NCBI RefSeq assembly: GCF_000826145.2
Contig: NZ_LN651337.1
Span: 3,774 to 67,773 of the forward strand
DNA length: 64,000 nt
DNA from: Sporosarcina koreensis
Lineage (GTDB): Bacteria; Bacillota; Bacilli; Bacillales_A; Planococcaceae
Direction: 5' to 3'
The notes below the pieces were generated by a model that was not told the origin of the DNA, did not search any database, and saw only the letters and a program-made list of their open reading frames with translations. How positions within the stretch are numbered: position 1 is the stretch's first letter; every line of letters begins with the position of its first letter. Positions 18,228 to 26,076 of the stretch are shown here, piece by piece. The translations under genes and the position numbers were made by a program.

Positions 18228-19022
18228 ATGTGGAAATGGGAAGCGGACGGCCAGGCGAAAGCGGTTGTCGTGATCGTGCACAGTGCGTATGAAAATCATC
18301 ATCGCCATGCCTGGCTCATCCAGCAGTTCCGTATCTCGGGCTTTGATGTCATCACCGGGGACCTTCCCGGTCACGGACCGGATGACAAAGGCAGTCCGCA
18401 CGGCGAGTCTTTCGATGACTATATGGAATTCACGGGTAAAATGATCGAGGCGGCACTGAAGGAGACGGTGCCTGTATTTGTAGTGGGGCATGGGCTAGGA
18501 GCCGTGATGGTGATCCGGACGCTGCAGCGAAGACAGTTGGAGTGCGCCGGAGTCATCCTCAGTTCGCCATGGCTCGTGCTCAAACACCAGCCGCCGAAAT
18601 TTTCGTCGATGCTGACGCGTATCGCTGGATCCATGAAGCTGGACCACGGTATCACATACGATATGCTGTCGAGGAATGAGGAGGAACGGCCGAAGACACG
18701 CCATGCGCCGGAAGTCCGGTCAATTGTCACCGGGAGCTGGTATAAGGAGATGGCGGCGTTCACAAAAGGGGCCGTCCAATCCGAAAAGCAGGTGCAGGAC
18801 GTGCCGATGCTCATCCATACAGCGGGTGCAGACCGTCTGACGGACATCCGGGAAACGAAAAAATGGCTGAAGCGCCAGCCGCTGACTGAATTTCAATTCA
18901 AGGAATGGCGCGGTTTTTATCACGATGTCTATCTGGAGCCTGAACGGGAAGAAGTGTTCCAGTATACGAAATCATTCATCGATAACGGCCTGCGCTCGCT
19001 TGGCTATGTGATAGAGAACTGA
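18228..19022 (+). CDS. ytpA: YtpA-like alpha/beta hydrolase lacking the nucleophile serine
   Basis: 264-aa protein matching the lysophospholipase-like YtpA family, which in Bacillus subtilis is linked to bacilysocin (a lysophospholipid). The fold markers are present (GDLPGHGPDD, SSPWLVLKHQP, a C-terminal FYHDVYLEP). The elbow reads GHGLGA where the family has GHSMGG; the codon is GGG, so Ser is truly Gly here. The HG near the N-terminus is also changed (VIVHSAYENHH). It may be catalytically dead or use another residue. AAAGGGAGG precedes the ATG. Signal peptidase I follows 15 nt later. Confidence 0.82.
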   Translation: MWKWEADGQAKAVVVIVHSAYENHHRHAWLIQQFRISGFDVITGDLPGHGPDDKGSPHGESFDDYMEFTGKMIEAALKETVPVFVVGHGLGAVMVIRTLQRRQLECAGVILSSPWLVLKHQPPKFSSMLTRIAGSMKLDHGITYDMLSRNEEERPKTRHAPEVRSIVTGSWYKEMAAFTKGAVQSEKQVQDVPMLIHTAGADRLTDIRETKKWLKRQPLTEFQFKEWRGFYHDVYLEPEREEVFQYTKSFIDNGLRSLGYVIEN

Positions 19023-19037
19023 ATTGGAGGGACAGCT

Positions 19038-19565
19038 ATGGAAGAAGGAACAAAGAAAGAATTTTGGTCATGGGGGAAATCCCTGGTCGCCGCAGTCATC
19101 ATCGCAATCATCGTCCGGCAATTCCTATTCACGCCGGTCATCGTCTCCGGCGAGTCGATGGAGCCGACCTACCATGACCGGAACCGTGTCGTCATTTCAA
19201 AAATTTCATCACTCGATCATTTCGATAAAGTCGTATTCCATGCGCCGAATGCTGAAGAAGATTTCATCAAACGGGTTATCGGACTGCCGGGCGATACGGT
19301 CGTCATGAAAGATGATGTCCTCACCATCAACGGCAAGCAGTATCCGGAGCATTATCTGGACACCAACAAAGCAGCACTGCCGGAGGGCCAGAACCTTACA
19401 CAGGATTTCGAAGTGACCGTGCCGGAAGGCCAGCTGTTTGTGATGGGAGACAACCGGACGAACAGCATGGACAGCCGTATCTTCGGCAGCATCGATGAAG
19501 ATTCGGTCGTCGGCAAGGTGAAGTTCCGGTTCTTCCCGCTAACCCAGATCGGCAGTCCGGAATAA
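19038..19565 (+). CDS. lepB: Signal peptidase I
   Basis: 175-aa type I signal peptidase of the short Gram-positive kind. One N-terminal membrane anchor (about 15-33) is followed by the catalytic Ser in VSGESMEPT and the general-base Lys in DFIKRVIGLPGD. The C-terminal box is FVMGDNRTNSMDSR. It removes signal peptides of exported proteins on the outer membrane face. ATTGGAGGGA precedes the ATG, and it is probably co-transcribed with ytpA. Confidence 0.95.
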   Translation: MEEGTKKEFWSWGKSLVAAVIIAIIVRQFLFTPVIVSGESMEPTYHDRNRVVISKISSLDHFDKVVFHAPNAEEDFIKRVIGLPGDTVVMKDDVLTINGKQYPEHYLDTNKAALPEGQNLTQDFEVTVPEGQLFVMGDNRTNSMDSRIFGSIDEDSVVGKVKFRFFPLTQIGSPE

Positions 19566-19579
19566 CTGGCGAGCCTTTG

Positions 19580-19604
19580 GGTTATCCCTCTTTTTTGCGG
19601 GTAT
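19580..19604 (+). promoter_or_regulatory. Candidate SigB promoter
   Basis: GGTTAT (19580-19585), 13-nt spacer, GGGTAT (19599-19604), compared with SigB consensus GTTTAA-N12-15-GGGTAT. It lies about 33 nt before the 59-aa gene. A SigA reading with TATACT at 19601 would need a 19-nt spacer. Confidence 0.5.
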
Positions 19605-19636
19605 ACTGACCGTAGATCGAAAAGGAGGGATTCACG

Positions 19637-19816
19637 ATGGCAAAATCCAATGAAAATGAAAAGCGTCGGACCGACCAGGAATCCAGCGGTATGGAAGGGA
19701 CCGAATACACGGACGAACAGCGCCATAAGAACGAAGTCGCTTCCACCGCCTACACAGGCAGCGATGATAAGAAAAAAGACTTGAAGAACGACCGCCTCGA
19801 AACCGGCGGCTTCTGA
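19637..19816 (+). CDS. Small hydrophilic protein
   Basis: 59-aa, highly charged protein with no hydrophobic stretch (it starts MAKSNENEKRRTDQE and ends RLETGGF). AAAAGGAGGG precedes the ATG by about 7 nt and a terminator follows. I do not recognise a named family. Composition and the SigB-like promoter suggest a general-stress protein; that is inference. Confidence 0.7.
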   Translation: MAKSNENEKRRTDQESSGMEGTEYTDEQRHKNEVASTAYTGSDDKKKDLKNDRLETGGF

Positions 19817-19838
19817 ATTGAAAACAGCTGTATACCCG

Positions 19839-19869
19839 GACCTTCCTCTTTCGCTGAGGAAGGTTTTTC
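19839..19869 (+). terminator. Terminator
   Basis: Stem ACCTTCCTC / GAGGAAGGT with T-run after the 59-aa gene. Confidence 0.8.
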
Positions 19870-19939
19870 AATTGCCCTTTGTACACGTCCGGACATTCTT
19901 TGTGGTAAATTGGAGATATGAATTTTACGGGGAGATTTG

Positions 19940-22087
19940 ATGCAAATGGAAGACTTTTTTGAACGGAAACAGCATCAGCTGTCCATCCGGCTGAATGATG
20001 TCCAGCAGGAAGCCGTACGGACGGCAGAGGGCCCGATGCTGCTGCTGGCATGCCCGGGATCCGGGAAGACGACGACAATCATCATGAAGATCGGTTATCT
20101 GATCGAAGAACTTGAGGTCAATCCGCGACGCATCAAGGCGATCACGTTCAGCAAGGCATCCGCGATCGACATGAAACAGCGGTTCGGTTCACTGTTCCCC
20201 GATCTGCCGCCTGCCGACTTTTCCACCATACATAGCATGGCCTTCTCGATAGTTAAAAAGTGGCTGGCAAAGCAAGGAAGCAGCTTCACGCTCCTGGAAG
20301 GGTATGCGAAACAGAAACTGCTGAAAACCGCCTGCCGGACCGTCCTGAAGGAGAATGGGACCGATGACCAGGTCACTGCGCTGTCGACCTATCTTAGCCT
20401 GATGAAGAACCGGATGATCCCTGCGGACAGCTGGAGCCCGAAGTTGGAGCCGTTCGAACAGGCTGCAGCCATTGCAAGGAAATATGAGCAGATGAAAGGG
20501 GAGCAGGCTGGACCGAAGCTCCTCGATTTCGACGATCTGCTGCTGACAGCGGAAGAAGCGATGAGGGTCGACGACAGCCTGGCAGGGGAATTCCAAGGCA
20601 AATACGATTATGTCCTGACGGATGAAAGCCAGGACACTTCATTCGTCCAGCACAAACTGGTGGAGCATCTCACCGCCATGCACGGCAATCTCTGTGTCGT
20701 CGCGGATGATGACCAGTCGATCTATTCATGGCGTGGCGCGGACCCTGATTACCTGCTCGATTTCAAACTTGTCTACCCGGATGCCAAGCTGCTGTCCATG
20801 GAACAGAATTACCGGTCATCCCGGGAAATCGTCGGCCTGTCCGCCGAGTTCATCCGCCGGAACAAAAAACGCTGGCCAAAAGAGATGAAGACGGACAATG
20901 GAGAAAAGGGAGATGTCAGTCTCCGTCGGTTCGACGATACAAAGCGGCAGGTGGACTATGTGATTTACGAGCTTCTTGCTGAAACGGACTTGAGCGAAAC
21001 GGCTATTTTGTTCCGCAACAATGCATCCTCCACTCCTTTCGTCAACGAACTGCACAGGAGGGGCATCCCGTTCTATATGAAGGATGCCGATGACCAGTTC
21101 TTTTCCCACTGGGTTGTGGAGGATGTCCTGAACTTCATGCGTCTCAGTTTCAATTGGGAACGGAAAGACCTTTTTGCAAAAGTGGCAGGAAAGATGAACC
21201 TCTTCATATCACGGAGCGCGCTGACCGCGTTCGCTGTGAGTACGCTGCCTGGCAATGTGTTCGAAGCGTACCGCCAGTCAGCAGTGCTGAAGGAAAGCCA
21301 GGTCCGCAAACTGGAAGAGTATGAGGCCGCCTACCGCAAGATCCCCGACATGCGGCCGGCGCAGATCATCCGGATGATCCGGTATGAGCTCGGCTATGAA
21401 GAGAGTCTGGTGAGTATGTCTTCGAAGTTCGGCTACCGGGCGGACAGCCTGAAGGGCATCCTGGATACACTCGAATCGATCGCGGAACAGACACGGACGA
21501 TGATCGAATTCGCGGACCAGCTGAAAACACTCGAGCAGGCTGTACAGGAGGCGAAGAAACAGCCGGACGGACAGGCTGTGACACTGTCGACATTCCATTC
21601 CGCAAAAGGGCTGGAATTCCGCAGGGTGTTCATGGTGGATCTGGTCAAAGGCGTCATTCCGTCGGATGAAGACCTGGATAACCGTCATGCCCTCGAAGAG
21701 GCACGGCGCCTGTTCTATGTGGGGATGACGCGCGCGAAGGAGCGGCTTGAACTGTGTTCGTTCGCTTCGCAGGACGGCAAGGGGAAAGAAGACTCCAGAT
21801 TCCTCGATGAAGTCCGGGGTATTCTTCTGCCTGCCAAAGAACGGAATCCGTCCTCCAAACCGGCATACAGCACGATTGCCCCGAAATCGGTCCCTGTCAA
21901 TCCGGACGGCATCGGTGAGCTGCAGCAGCTGCATGCCGGCACGCTCGTGAAGCACCGGGTCTTCGGCAAAGGGGAGATCCTTGAAGTCGGGGAGGAGTCG
22001 ATCGAGATCCGGTTCGCAGGAACGACCAAAAAATTGGCGCTGCAGCCGGTCCTGGAGAAGCGGATGCTGGAGATGGCGGAGCTATGA
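19940..22087 (+). CDS. UvrD/Rep-family DNA helicase
   Basis: Superfamily 1A 3'-5' helicase of 715 aa. Motifs in order: Q-motif LNDVQQEAV, Walker A PGSGKTTT, Ia TFSKAS, II LTDESQDTS, III DDDQSIYSWRGA, IV EQNYRSS, V TFHSAKGLEF, VI LFYVGMTRAKERL. The C-terminus has the VKHRVFGKGEI patch of PcrA-like proteins. Compared with PcrA it is slightly short, so it is more likely a UvrD-like paralogue. The ATG at 19940 follows GGGGAG by 5 nt; ATG 19946 is also possible. It overlaps crcB by 4 nt. Confidence 0.9.
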   Translation: MQMEDFFERKQHQLSIRLNDVQQEAVRTAEGPMLLLACPGSGKTTTIIMKIGYLIEELEVNPRRIKAITFSKASAIDMKQRFGSLFPDLPPADFSTIHSMAFSIVKKWLAKQGSSFTLLEGYAKQKLLKTACRTVLKENGTDDQVTALSTYLSLMKNRMIPADSWSPKLEPFEQAAAIARKYEQMKGEQAGPKLLDFDDLLLTAEEAMRVDDSLAGEFQGKYDYVLTDESQDTSFVQHKLVEHLTAMHGNLCVVADDDQSIYSWRGADPDYLLDFKLVYPDAKLLSMEQNYRSSREIVGLSAEFIRRNKKRWPKEMKTDNGEKGDVSLRRFDDTKRQVDYVIYELLAETDLSETAILFRNNASSTPFVNELHRRGIPFYMKDADDQFFSHWVVEDVLNFMRLSFNWERKDLFAKVAGKMNLFISRSALTAFAVSTLPGNVFEAYRQSAVLKESQVRKLEEYEAAYRKIPDMRPAQIIRMIRYELGYEESLVSMSSKFGYRADSLKGILDTLESIAEQTRTMIEFADQLKTLEQAVQEAKKQPDGQAVTLSTFHSAKGLEFRRVFMVDLVKGVIPSDEDLDNRHALEEARRLFYVGMTRAKERLELCSFASQDGKGKEDSRFLDEVRGILLPAKERNPSSKPAYSTIAPKSVPVNPDGIGELQQLHAGTLVKHRVFGKGEILEVGEESIEIRFAGTTKKLALQPVLEKRMLEMAEL

Positions 22088-22458
22088 AGACCTATCTGGC
22101 AATCGGGGCGGCAGGTGCTCTCGGCGCACTCGCGAGGACGGGGATCAGCCTGCTGTACCCGATGACGGACGGCTTTCCAGCCGGCACGTTCGCCGTCAAT
22201 ATAGCAGGTGCGTTCATCCTCTGCTTCCTCGTCGAACGCGCACTGCAGTGGACACTTGTCAACAGGACGGCCTTCGACGCGATTTCCGTCGGCTTCCTCG
22301 GGTCGTTCACGACGTTTTCCACATTCAGCTTCGAGACGCTGTCGCTCGTTGAATCGGATCCCGTGCAGGCGCTGCTATACGTCGGGGCAAGTCTCATCGC
22401 CGGCTTGGCCGCCGGGTCACTCGGCATCGTACTTGGCGGAAGGAGGCAGAGCACATGA
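22084..22458 (+). CDS. crcB: CrcB/Fluc fluoride exporter subunit 1
   Basis: 124-aa four-helix membrane protein of the fluoride channel family. NIAGAFILCF, then GFLGSFTTFSTFSFE carries the conserved GSFTTFSTF pore motif. It exports fluoride, probably as a dimer with the next gene product. ATGA overlaps link it to the helicase upstream and to the second copy downstream. Confidence 0.92.
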   Translation: MKTYLAIGAAGALGALARTGISLLYPMTDGFPAGTFAVNIAGAFILCFLVERALQWTLVNRTAFDAISVGFLGSFTTFSTFSFETLSLVESDPVQALLYVGASLIAGLAAGSLGIVLGGRRQST

Positions 22459-22820
22459 CCGCAGCAGATATACTTGCAGTCTCCGCCGGAGCGTTTTTTG
22501 GCGCCATGCTCCGGTTTGCCGTCTCGAAAAAACTGAACCAGGACGCTCATGCACCAGTCGGCACCTTGGCCGTGAACCTTTTTGGCTGCCTGCTGATCGG
22601 GTTTGTCATGAGGCTTCAGCTGCCGGGACCGATCACATTCTTTCTCGTGTCCGGGTTCGCCGGCTCCCTTACAACGTTCTCCACGTGGATCAAAGAGGGG
22701 ATCGGCATGATGCGGCTCGGGAAGTACGGCAGATCGATCCTCTACCTGGCCGGCTCCGTCCTGTTCGGTCTGCTGTTCACCGCTGCAGGTTATGTCACAG
22801 GAGGATTTTTCACAGGCTGA
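22455..22820 (+). CDS. crcB: CrcB/Fluc fluoride exporter subunit 2
   Basis: 121-aa homologue of the preceding gene, with NLFGCLLIGF and GFAGSLTTFSTWIKEG. Adjacent crcB pairs usually form heterodimeric Fluc channels in opposite orientation. The ATG overlaps the first copy's stop. No fluoride riboswitch was found before the operon. Confidence 0.92.
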   Translation: MTAADILAVSAGAFFGAMLRFAVSKKLNQDAHAPVGTLAVNLFGCLLIGFVMRLQLPGPITFFLVSGFAGSLTTFSTWIKEGIGMMRLGKYGRSILYLAGSVLFGLLFTAAGYVTGGFFTG

Positions 22821-22822
22821 CA

Positions 22823-22847
22823 GTTTAGCGGGAAAGTCTCCGGGAAT
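22823..22847 (+). promoter_or_regulatory. Candidate SigB promoter for catalase
   Basis: GTTTAG (22823-22828), 13-nt spacer, GGGAAT (22842-22847), 38 nt before the catalase start. It is one of the better SigB-like matches in the window; Bacillus subtilis katE and katX are SigB-dependent. Confidence 0.65.
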
Positions 22848-22884
22848 AGAGGATAGACAGCTATTCTTGAATGGAGGCGGAACA

Positions 22885-24924
22885 GTGCAAAACGAAAAAG
22901 ACATGCAGAACGAAAAGCATCGCCAGCTCGAGACGTTTCGTTCCAATGACCATAACAAATCGATGACGACGAACCAGGGACTGAAAGTTTCGGAGGATGA
23001 GCATTCGCTGAAAGCGGGTGACCGCGGGCCGACCCTGATGGAAGACTTCCATTTCCGTGAAAAGATGACGCACTTCGATCACGAGCGTATCCCTGAGCGG
23101 GTCGTGCACGCGAGAGGGTATGCCGCGCACGGTGAGTTTGAACTGTACGAGTCGATGAGCGAGTATACGAAGGCCGGCTTCCTTCAGACGCCAGGAAAGA
23201 AAACACCGGTCTTCACACGGTTCTCGACTGTTGCCGGAAGCCGCGGTTCCGCGGAAACGGTGCGTGACGTCCGCGGATTTGCCGTGAAGTTCTATACGGA
23301 AGAAGGGAATTATGATCTCGTCGGCAACAATATGCCGGTATTCTTCATCCAGGATGCCATCAAATTCCCTGACCTCGTCCATGCCGTGAAGCCGGAACCG
23401 CATAATGAGATGCCGCAGGCGGCGTCCGCCCACGATACGTTCTGGGATTTTGTTGCGAACAACCAGGAATCCGCACATATGATCATGTGGCATATGTCCG
23501 ATCGTGCGATTCCGAGAAGTTTCCGCATGATGGAAGGGTTCGGCGTACATACCTTCCGGTTCATCAACGCGGAAGGGAAATCTCATTTTGTCAAATTCCA
23601 TTGGAAGCCGAAACTGGGCGTCCACTCGCTCGTCTGGGATGAGGCCCAGAAAGTGAGCGGGAAAGATCCGGATTTCCACCGCCGGGATCTTTGGGAAAGT
23701 ATCGAGAACGGTGATTATCCGGAATGGGAGCTTGGTGTGCAGATCGTACCGGAGGAAGATGAGTTCAATTTCGAATTCGATATTCTGGATCCGACAAAAA
23801 TCTGGCCGGAAGAGGATGTGCCGGTCAAGCTCATCGGAAAGATGACGCTCAACCGGAATGTGGACAATGTATTCGCTGAAACGGAACAGGTGGCATTCCA
23901 TCCCGGCCATGTCGTGCCGGGCATCGATTTCTCGAATGACCCGCTGCTGCAGGGCCGTCTGTTCTCCTATACGGATACACAGCTGATCCGTCTCGGCGGG
24001 CCGAATTTCCATGAACTGCCCATCAACCGTCCGGTCTGTCCGTTCCACAACAACCAGCGGGATGGCTACGGCCGTCAGACCATCAATACAGGACAGGTCG
24101 CCTACCACAAAAACTCGATGGCGGATAACACACCTTCCGTATCCTCGGAAGCGGATGGCGGATATGTCCATTATCAGGAGAAGGTGGAAGGTCGGAAGGT
24201 TGCCGCACGGAGCGATTCGTTTAAAGACCATTTCTCCCAGGCGAAGCTGTTCTGGAACAGCATGAGTCTGCCGGAGAAAAAGCATATTGTCGATGCGTTC
24301 AGCTTTGAAGTCGGCAAGGTGAAAAACAAAGACGTCCGCCAGCAGGTCGTCGACATGTTCGGCAACGTAGATAACGGGCTTGCTTCTGCAGTTGCCCATG
24401 CAGTCGGTGTACACGCACCGAACGGCGATGAAGAGAGCACTGTTGAGAAAGAGTCACCTGCTCTCAGCCAGGAAAACAAAGCGAAACTTCCGGATACCCG
24501 CAAAGTCGGAATCCTGATCGGCAATGGATTCGACGACAAAGAAGTGGAGACACTTGTCGAGACGTGCCTGAACGCAGGTATGAATGTCGATCTGATCGGT
24601 GAACGGTACGGAACCGTGACCGGAGCAGGCGGCCTGGAAGCGGAAATCGATGAAACGACCCAGACGATGCACGCTGTCCTCTATGATGCAATCGTCGCTG
24701 CAGGCGGGGACGCGGAGAACCAGCAGCAGTATGAAATGGATACGGTCGACTTCCTGAACGAAGCGTACAAACATTTCAAACCGATCGCCCTTCTGTCGAA
24801 AGCACAGCCGCTCGCAGAGAAATCGAACGTCGAAATGACGGACGGTATGGTGGCAGCCGGACAAGATGGATTCGCTGACCAATTCGTCCAGGCAGTCGCA
24901 CAGCACCGCCACTGGAACCGATAA
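22885..24924 (+). CDS. katE: Large-subunit catalase with C-terminal flavodoxin-like domain
   Basis: Monofunctional haem catalase of clade II, 679 aa. It has catalytic His75 in VVHARGYAAHG, the distal Asn in GNNMPVFFIQD and the proximal haem Tyr in RLFSYTDTQ. Residues after about 530 form the extra class I amidotransferase/PfpI-like domain of large catalases (KVGILIGNGFDD). The frame extends back to an ATG at 22792 inside crcB, but GGAGG lies 7-8 nt before the GTG at 22885, so GTG is chosen. Stress-type promoter upstream. Confidence 0.93.
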   Translation: MQNEKDMQNEKHRQLETFRSNDHNKSMTTNQGLKVSEDEHSLKAGDRGPTLMEDFHFREKMTHFDHERIPERVVHARGYAAHGEFELYESMSEYTKAGFLQTPGKKTPVFTRFSTVAGSRGSAETVRDVRGFAVKFYTEEGNYDLVGNNMPVFFIQDAIKFPDLVHAVKPEPHNEMPQAASAHDTFWDFVANNQESAHMIMWHMSDRAIPRSFRMMEGFGVHTFRFINAEGKSHFVKFHWKPKLGVHSLVWDEAQKVSGKDPDFHRRDLWESIENGDYPEWELGVQIVPEEDEFNFEFDILDPTKIWPEEDVPVKLIGKMTLNRNVDNVFAETEQVAFHPGHVVPGIDFSNDPLLQGRLFSYTDTQLIRLGGPNFHELPINRPVCPFHNNQRDGYGRQTINTGQVAYHKNSMADNTPSVSSEADGGYVHYQEKVEGRKVAARSDSFKDHFSQAKLFWNSMSLPEKKHIVDAFSFEVGKVKNKDVRQQVVDMFGNVDNGLASAVAHAVGVHAPNGDEESTVEKESPALSQENKAKLPDTRKVGILIGNGFDDKEVETLVETCLNAGMNVDLIGERYGTVTGAGGLEAEIDETTQTMHAVLYDAIVAAGGDAENQQQYEMDTVDFLNEAYKHFKPIALLSKAQPLAEKSNVEMTDGMVAAGQDGFADQFVQAVAQHRHWNR

Positions 24925-24931
24925 ATTCAGG

Positions 24932-24960
24932 AGCAGCCGCCATTGCCGCGGCTGCTTTTC
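24932..24960 (+). terminator. Catalase terminator
   Basis: GC-rich stem GCAGCCGC / GCGGCTGC with a short T-run, 8 nt after the stop. Confidence 0.7.
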
Positions 24961-25017
24961 ATCTGCCTGCAATGCTGGTAAACTGACAAGAATGACGTAA
25001 GGAAAGTGGTGGGCGAA

Positions 25018-25767
25018 ATGCCGCAGAACAGAAGCAGACGGAAGACGAAAGGGAGCCTGTCCGCATTAGTCATCGCTGTCATCCTGGCCGGTGCCTATTA
25101 TTTGTTCGGCCCGGCGGAAGAGACGGCTCCGACCAGGGAAGGGCTGATCCCAGTTGAGCTTATCAAAACCATTGACGGTGATACGATCAAAATCGAGTAC
25201 GAAGGCAAAGAGCAGAACGTGCGCTATCTGCTGATCGACACGCCGGAGACGAACCATCCGCGTCTCGGAAAGCAGCCGTTCGGCGAAGAGGCGAAACGGC
25301 GGAATCAGGAGATCCTCAATAGCGGCAGATTGGAAATCGAGTTCGACGTCGGACCGAAGTATGACAAATACAACCGGCTGCTCGCCTATATCTACATAGA
25401 CGGAGAGAGTGTGCAGGAGAAACTGCTGGAAGAGGGTCTTGCGCGTGTGGCGTATGTGTACCCACCGAACACCCGTCATCTCGATGAGTATGAGAGGAAG
25501 CAAGCTGAAGCGAAAAAGAAGGGGATCGGTATCTGGACGCTTGAGGACTATGCGACCGACCGCGGTTTTGACAGTACTGCCTATCCGGAGGGGAAAGGAG
25601 CATCGTCAGCGCCAAAGCCGTCTTCAGCAAAAGATAAGGCGAAAGAGACATTCGCGAACTGCACCAAATTGCGTAAAGTGTACCCGGATGGTGTGAAGAA
25701 AGGCCATCCCGCGTATACGGATCGGCTGGACGGCGACAAAGACGGCGTCGCTTGTGAACAGCGATGA
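25018..25767 (+). CDS. Thermonuclease-like secreted or membrane-anchored nuclease with excalibur domain
   Basis: About 249 aa. A single N-terminal membrane segment (about 16-32) is followed by a staphylococcal-nuclease domain: TIDGDTIK, YLLIDTPET, GEEAK and the Arg of KYDKYNRLLAYIY. After an Ala/Ser/Lys linker (about 190-205) comes an excalibur calcium-binding motif, with DKDGVACE at the C-terminus. It likely degrades extracellular nucleic acid at the cell surface. GGTGGG is about 6 nt before the ATG at 25018, which is preferred to the GTG codons at 25006 and 25009. Confidence 0.9.
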   Translation: MPQNRSRRKTKGSLSALVIAVILAGAYYLFGPAEETAPTREGLIPVELIKTIDGDTIKIEYEGKEQNVRYLLIDTPETNHPRLGKQPFGEEAKRRNQEILNSGRLEIEFDVGPKYDKYNRLLAYIYIDGESVQEKLLEEGLARVAYVYPPNTRHLDEYERKQAEAKKKGIGIWTLEDYATDRGFDSTAYPEGKGASSAPKPSSAKDKAKETFANCTKLRKVYPDGVKKGHPAYTDRLDGDKDGVACEQR

Positions 25768-25780
25768 AATCGATGCGTGC

Positions 25781-25808
25781 TTGACAATCCGATTTTGCGT
25801 GGTAAGAT
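25781..25808 (+). promoter_or_regulatory. Promoter of the T-box transcript
   Basis: TTGACA (25781-25786), 16-nt spacer, TAAGAT (25803-25808), about 35 nt before stem I. Confidence 0.75.
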
Positions 25809-25842
25809 TTCAATAACATTCGTTCCGATATATCATGAATAG

Positions 25843-26054
25843 TGATCAAAGTGATGATGCAGTAGCACATCCGGGTATGCAGAAGACAGAGACTGGACGG
25901 TCGGTGGGAGTCCAGGCAGCCGGATTGTGAAGTACGTCATCGGTTGTACAGCTTTGAGACCAATGAAGCGGACGGGCCCTGGCTGCCTGTCAATCTGGGT
26001 GGTACCGCGGAGAACTCCTTCGTCCCTGTTTATGGGGACGAATGGAGTTTTTTG
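25843..26054 (+). promoter_or_regulatory. T-box riboswitch, predicted tyrosine-specific
   Basis: Stem I base pairs CAAAG (25847-25851) with CTTTG, and GATGAT pairs with GTCATC. The specifier loop has AGTA on the 5' side and GAAG-TAC-G on the 3' side, giving UAC (Tyr) at 25933-25935 followed by a purine. The T-box core GGGTGGTACCGCGG is at 25997-26010. Its UGGU would pair with an ACCA tRNA end, fitting discriminator A of tRNA-Tyr. The terminator stem ACTCC-TTCGTCCC / GGGGACGAA-TGGAGT with T-run spans 26014-26053. Confidence 0.9.
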
Positions 26055-26076
26055 CATTTGCCGAGGAGGGCACGAC

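Noticed and set aside
19870-19939. Fluoride riboswitch before the helicase-crcB operon
   Set aside because: The conserved fluoride aptamer core is not visible in the short leader.
22861-24414. Long antisense frame opposite catalase
   Set aside because: Typical shadow of a GC-rich coding strand; no family resemblance. The same holds for 4517-5647, 11473-12669 and 45007-45903.
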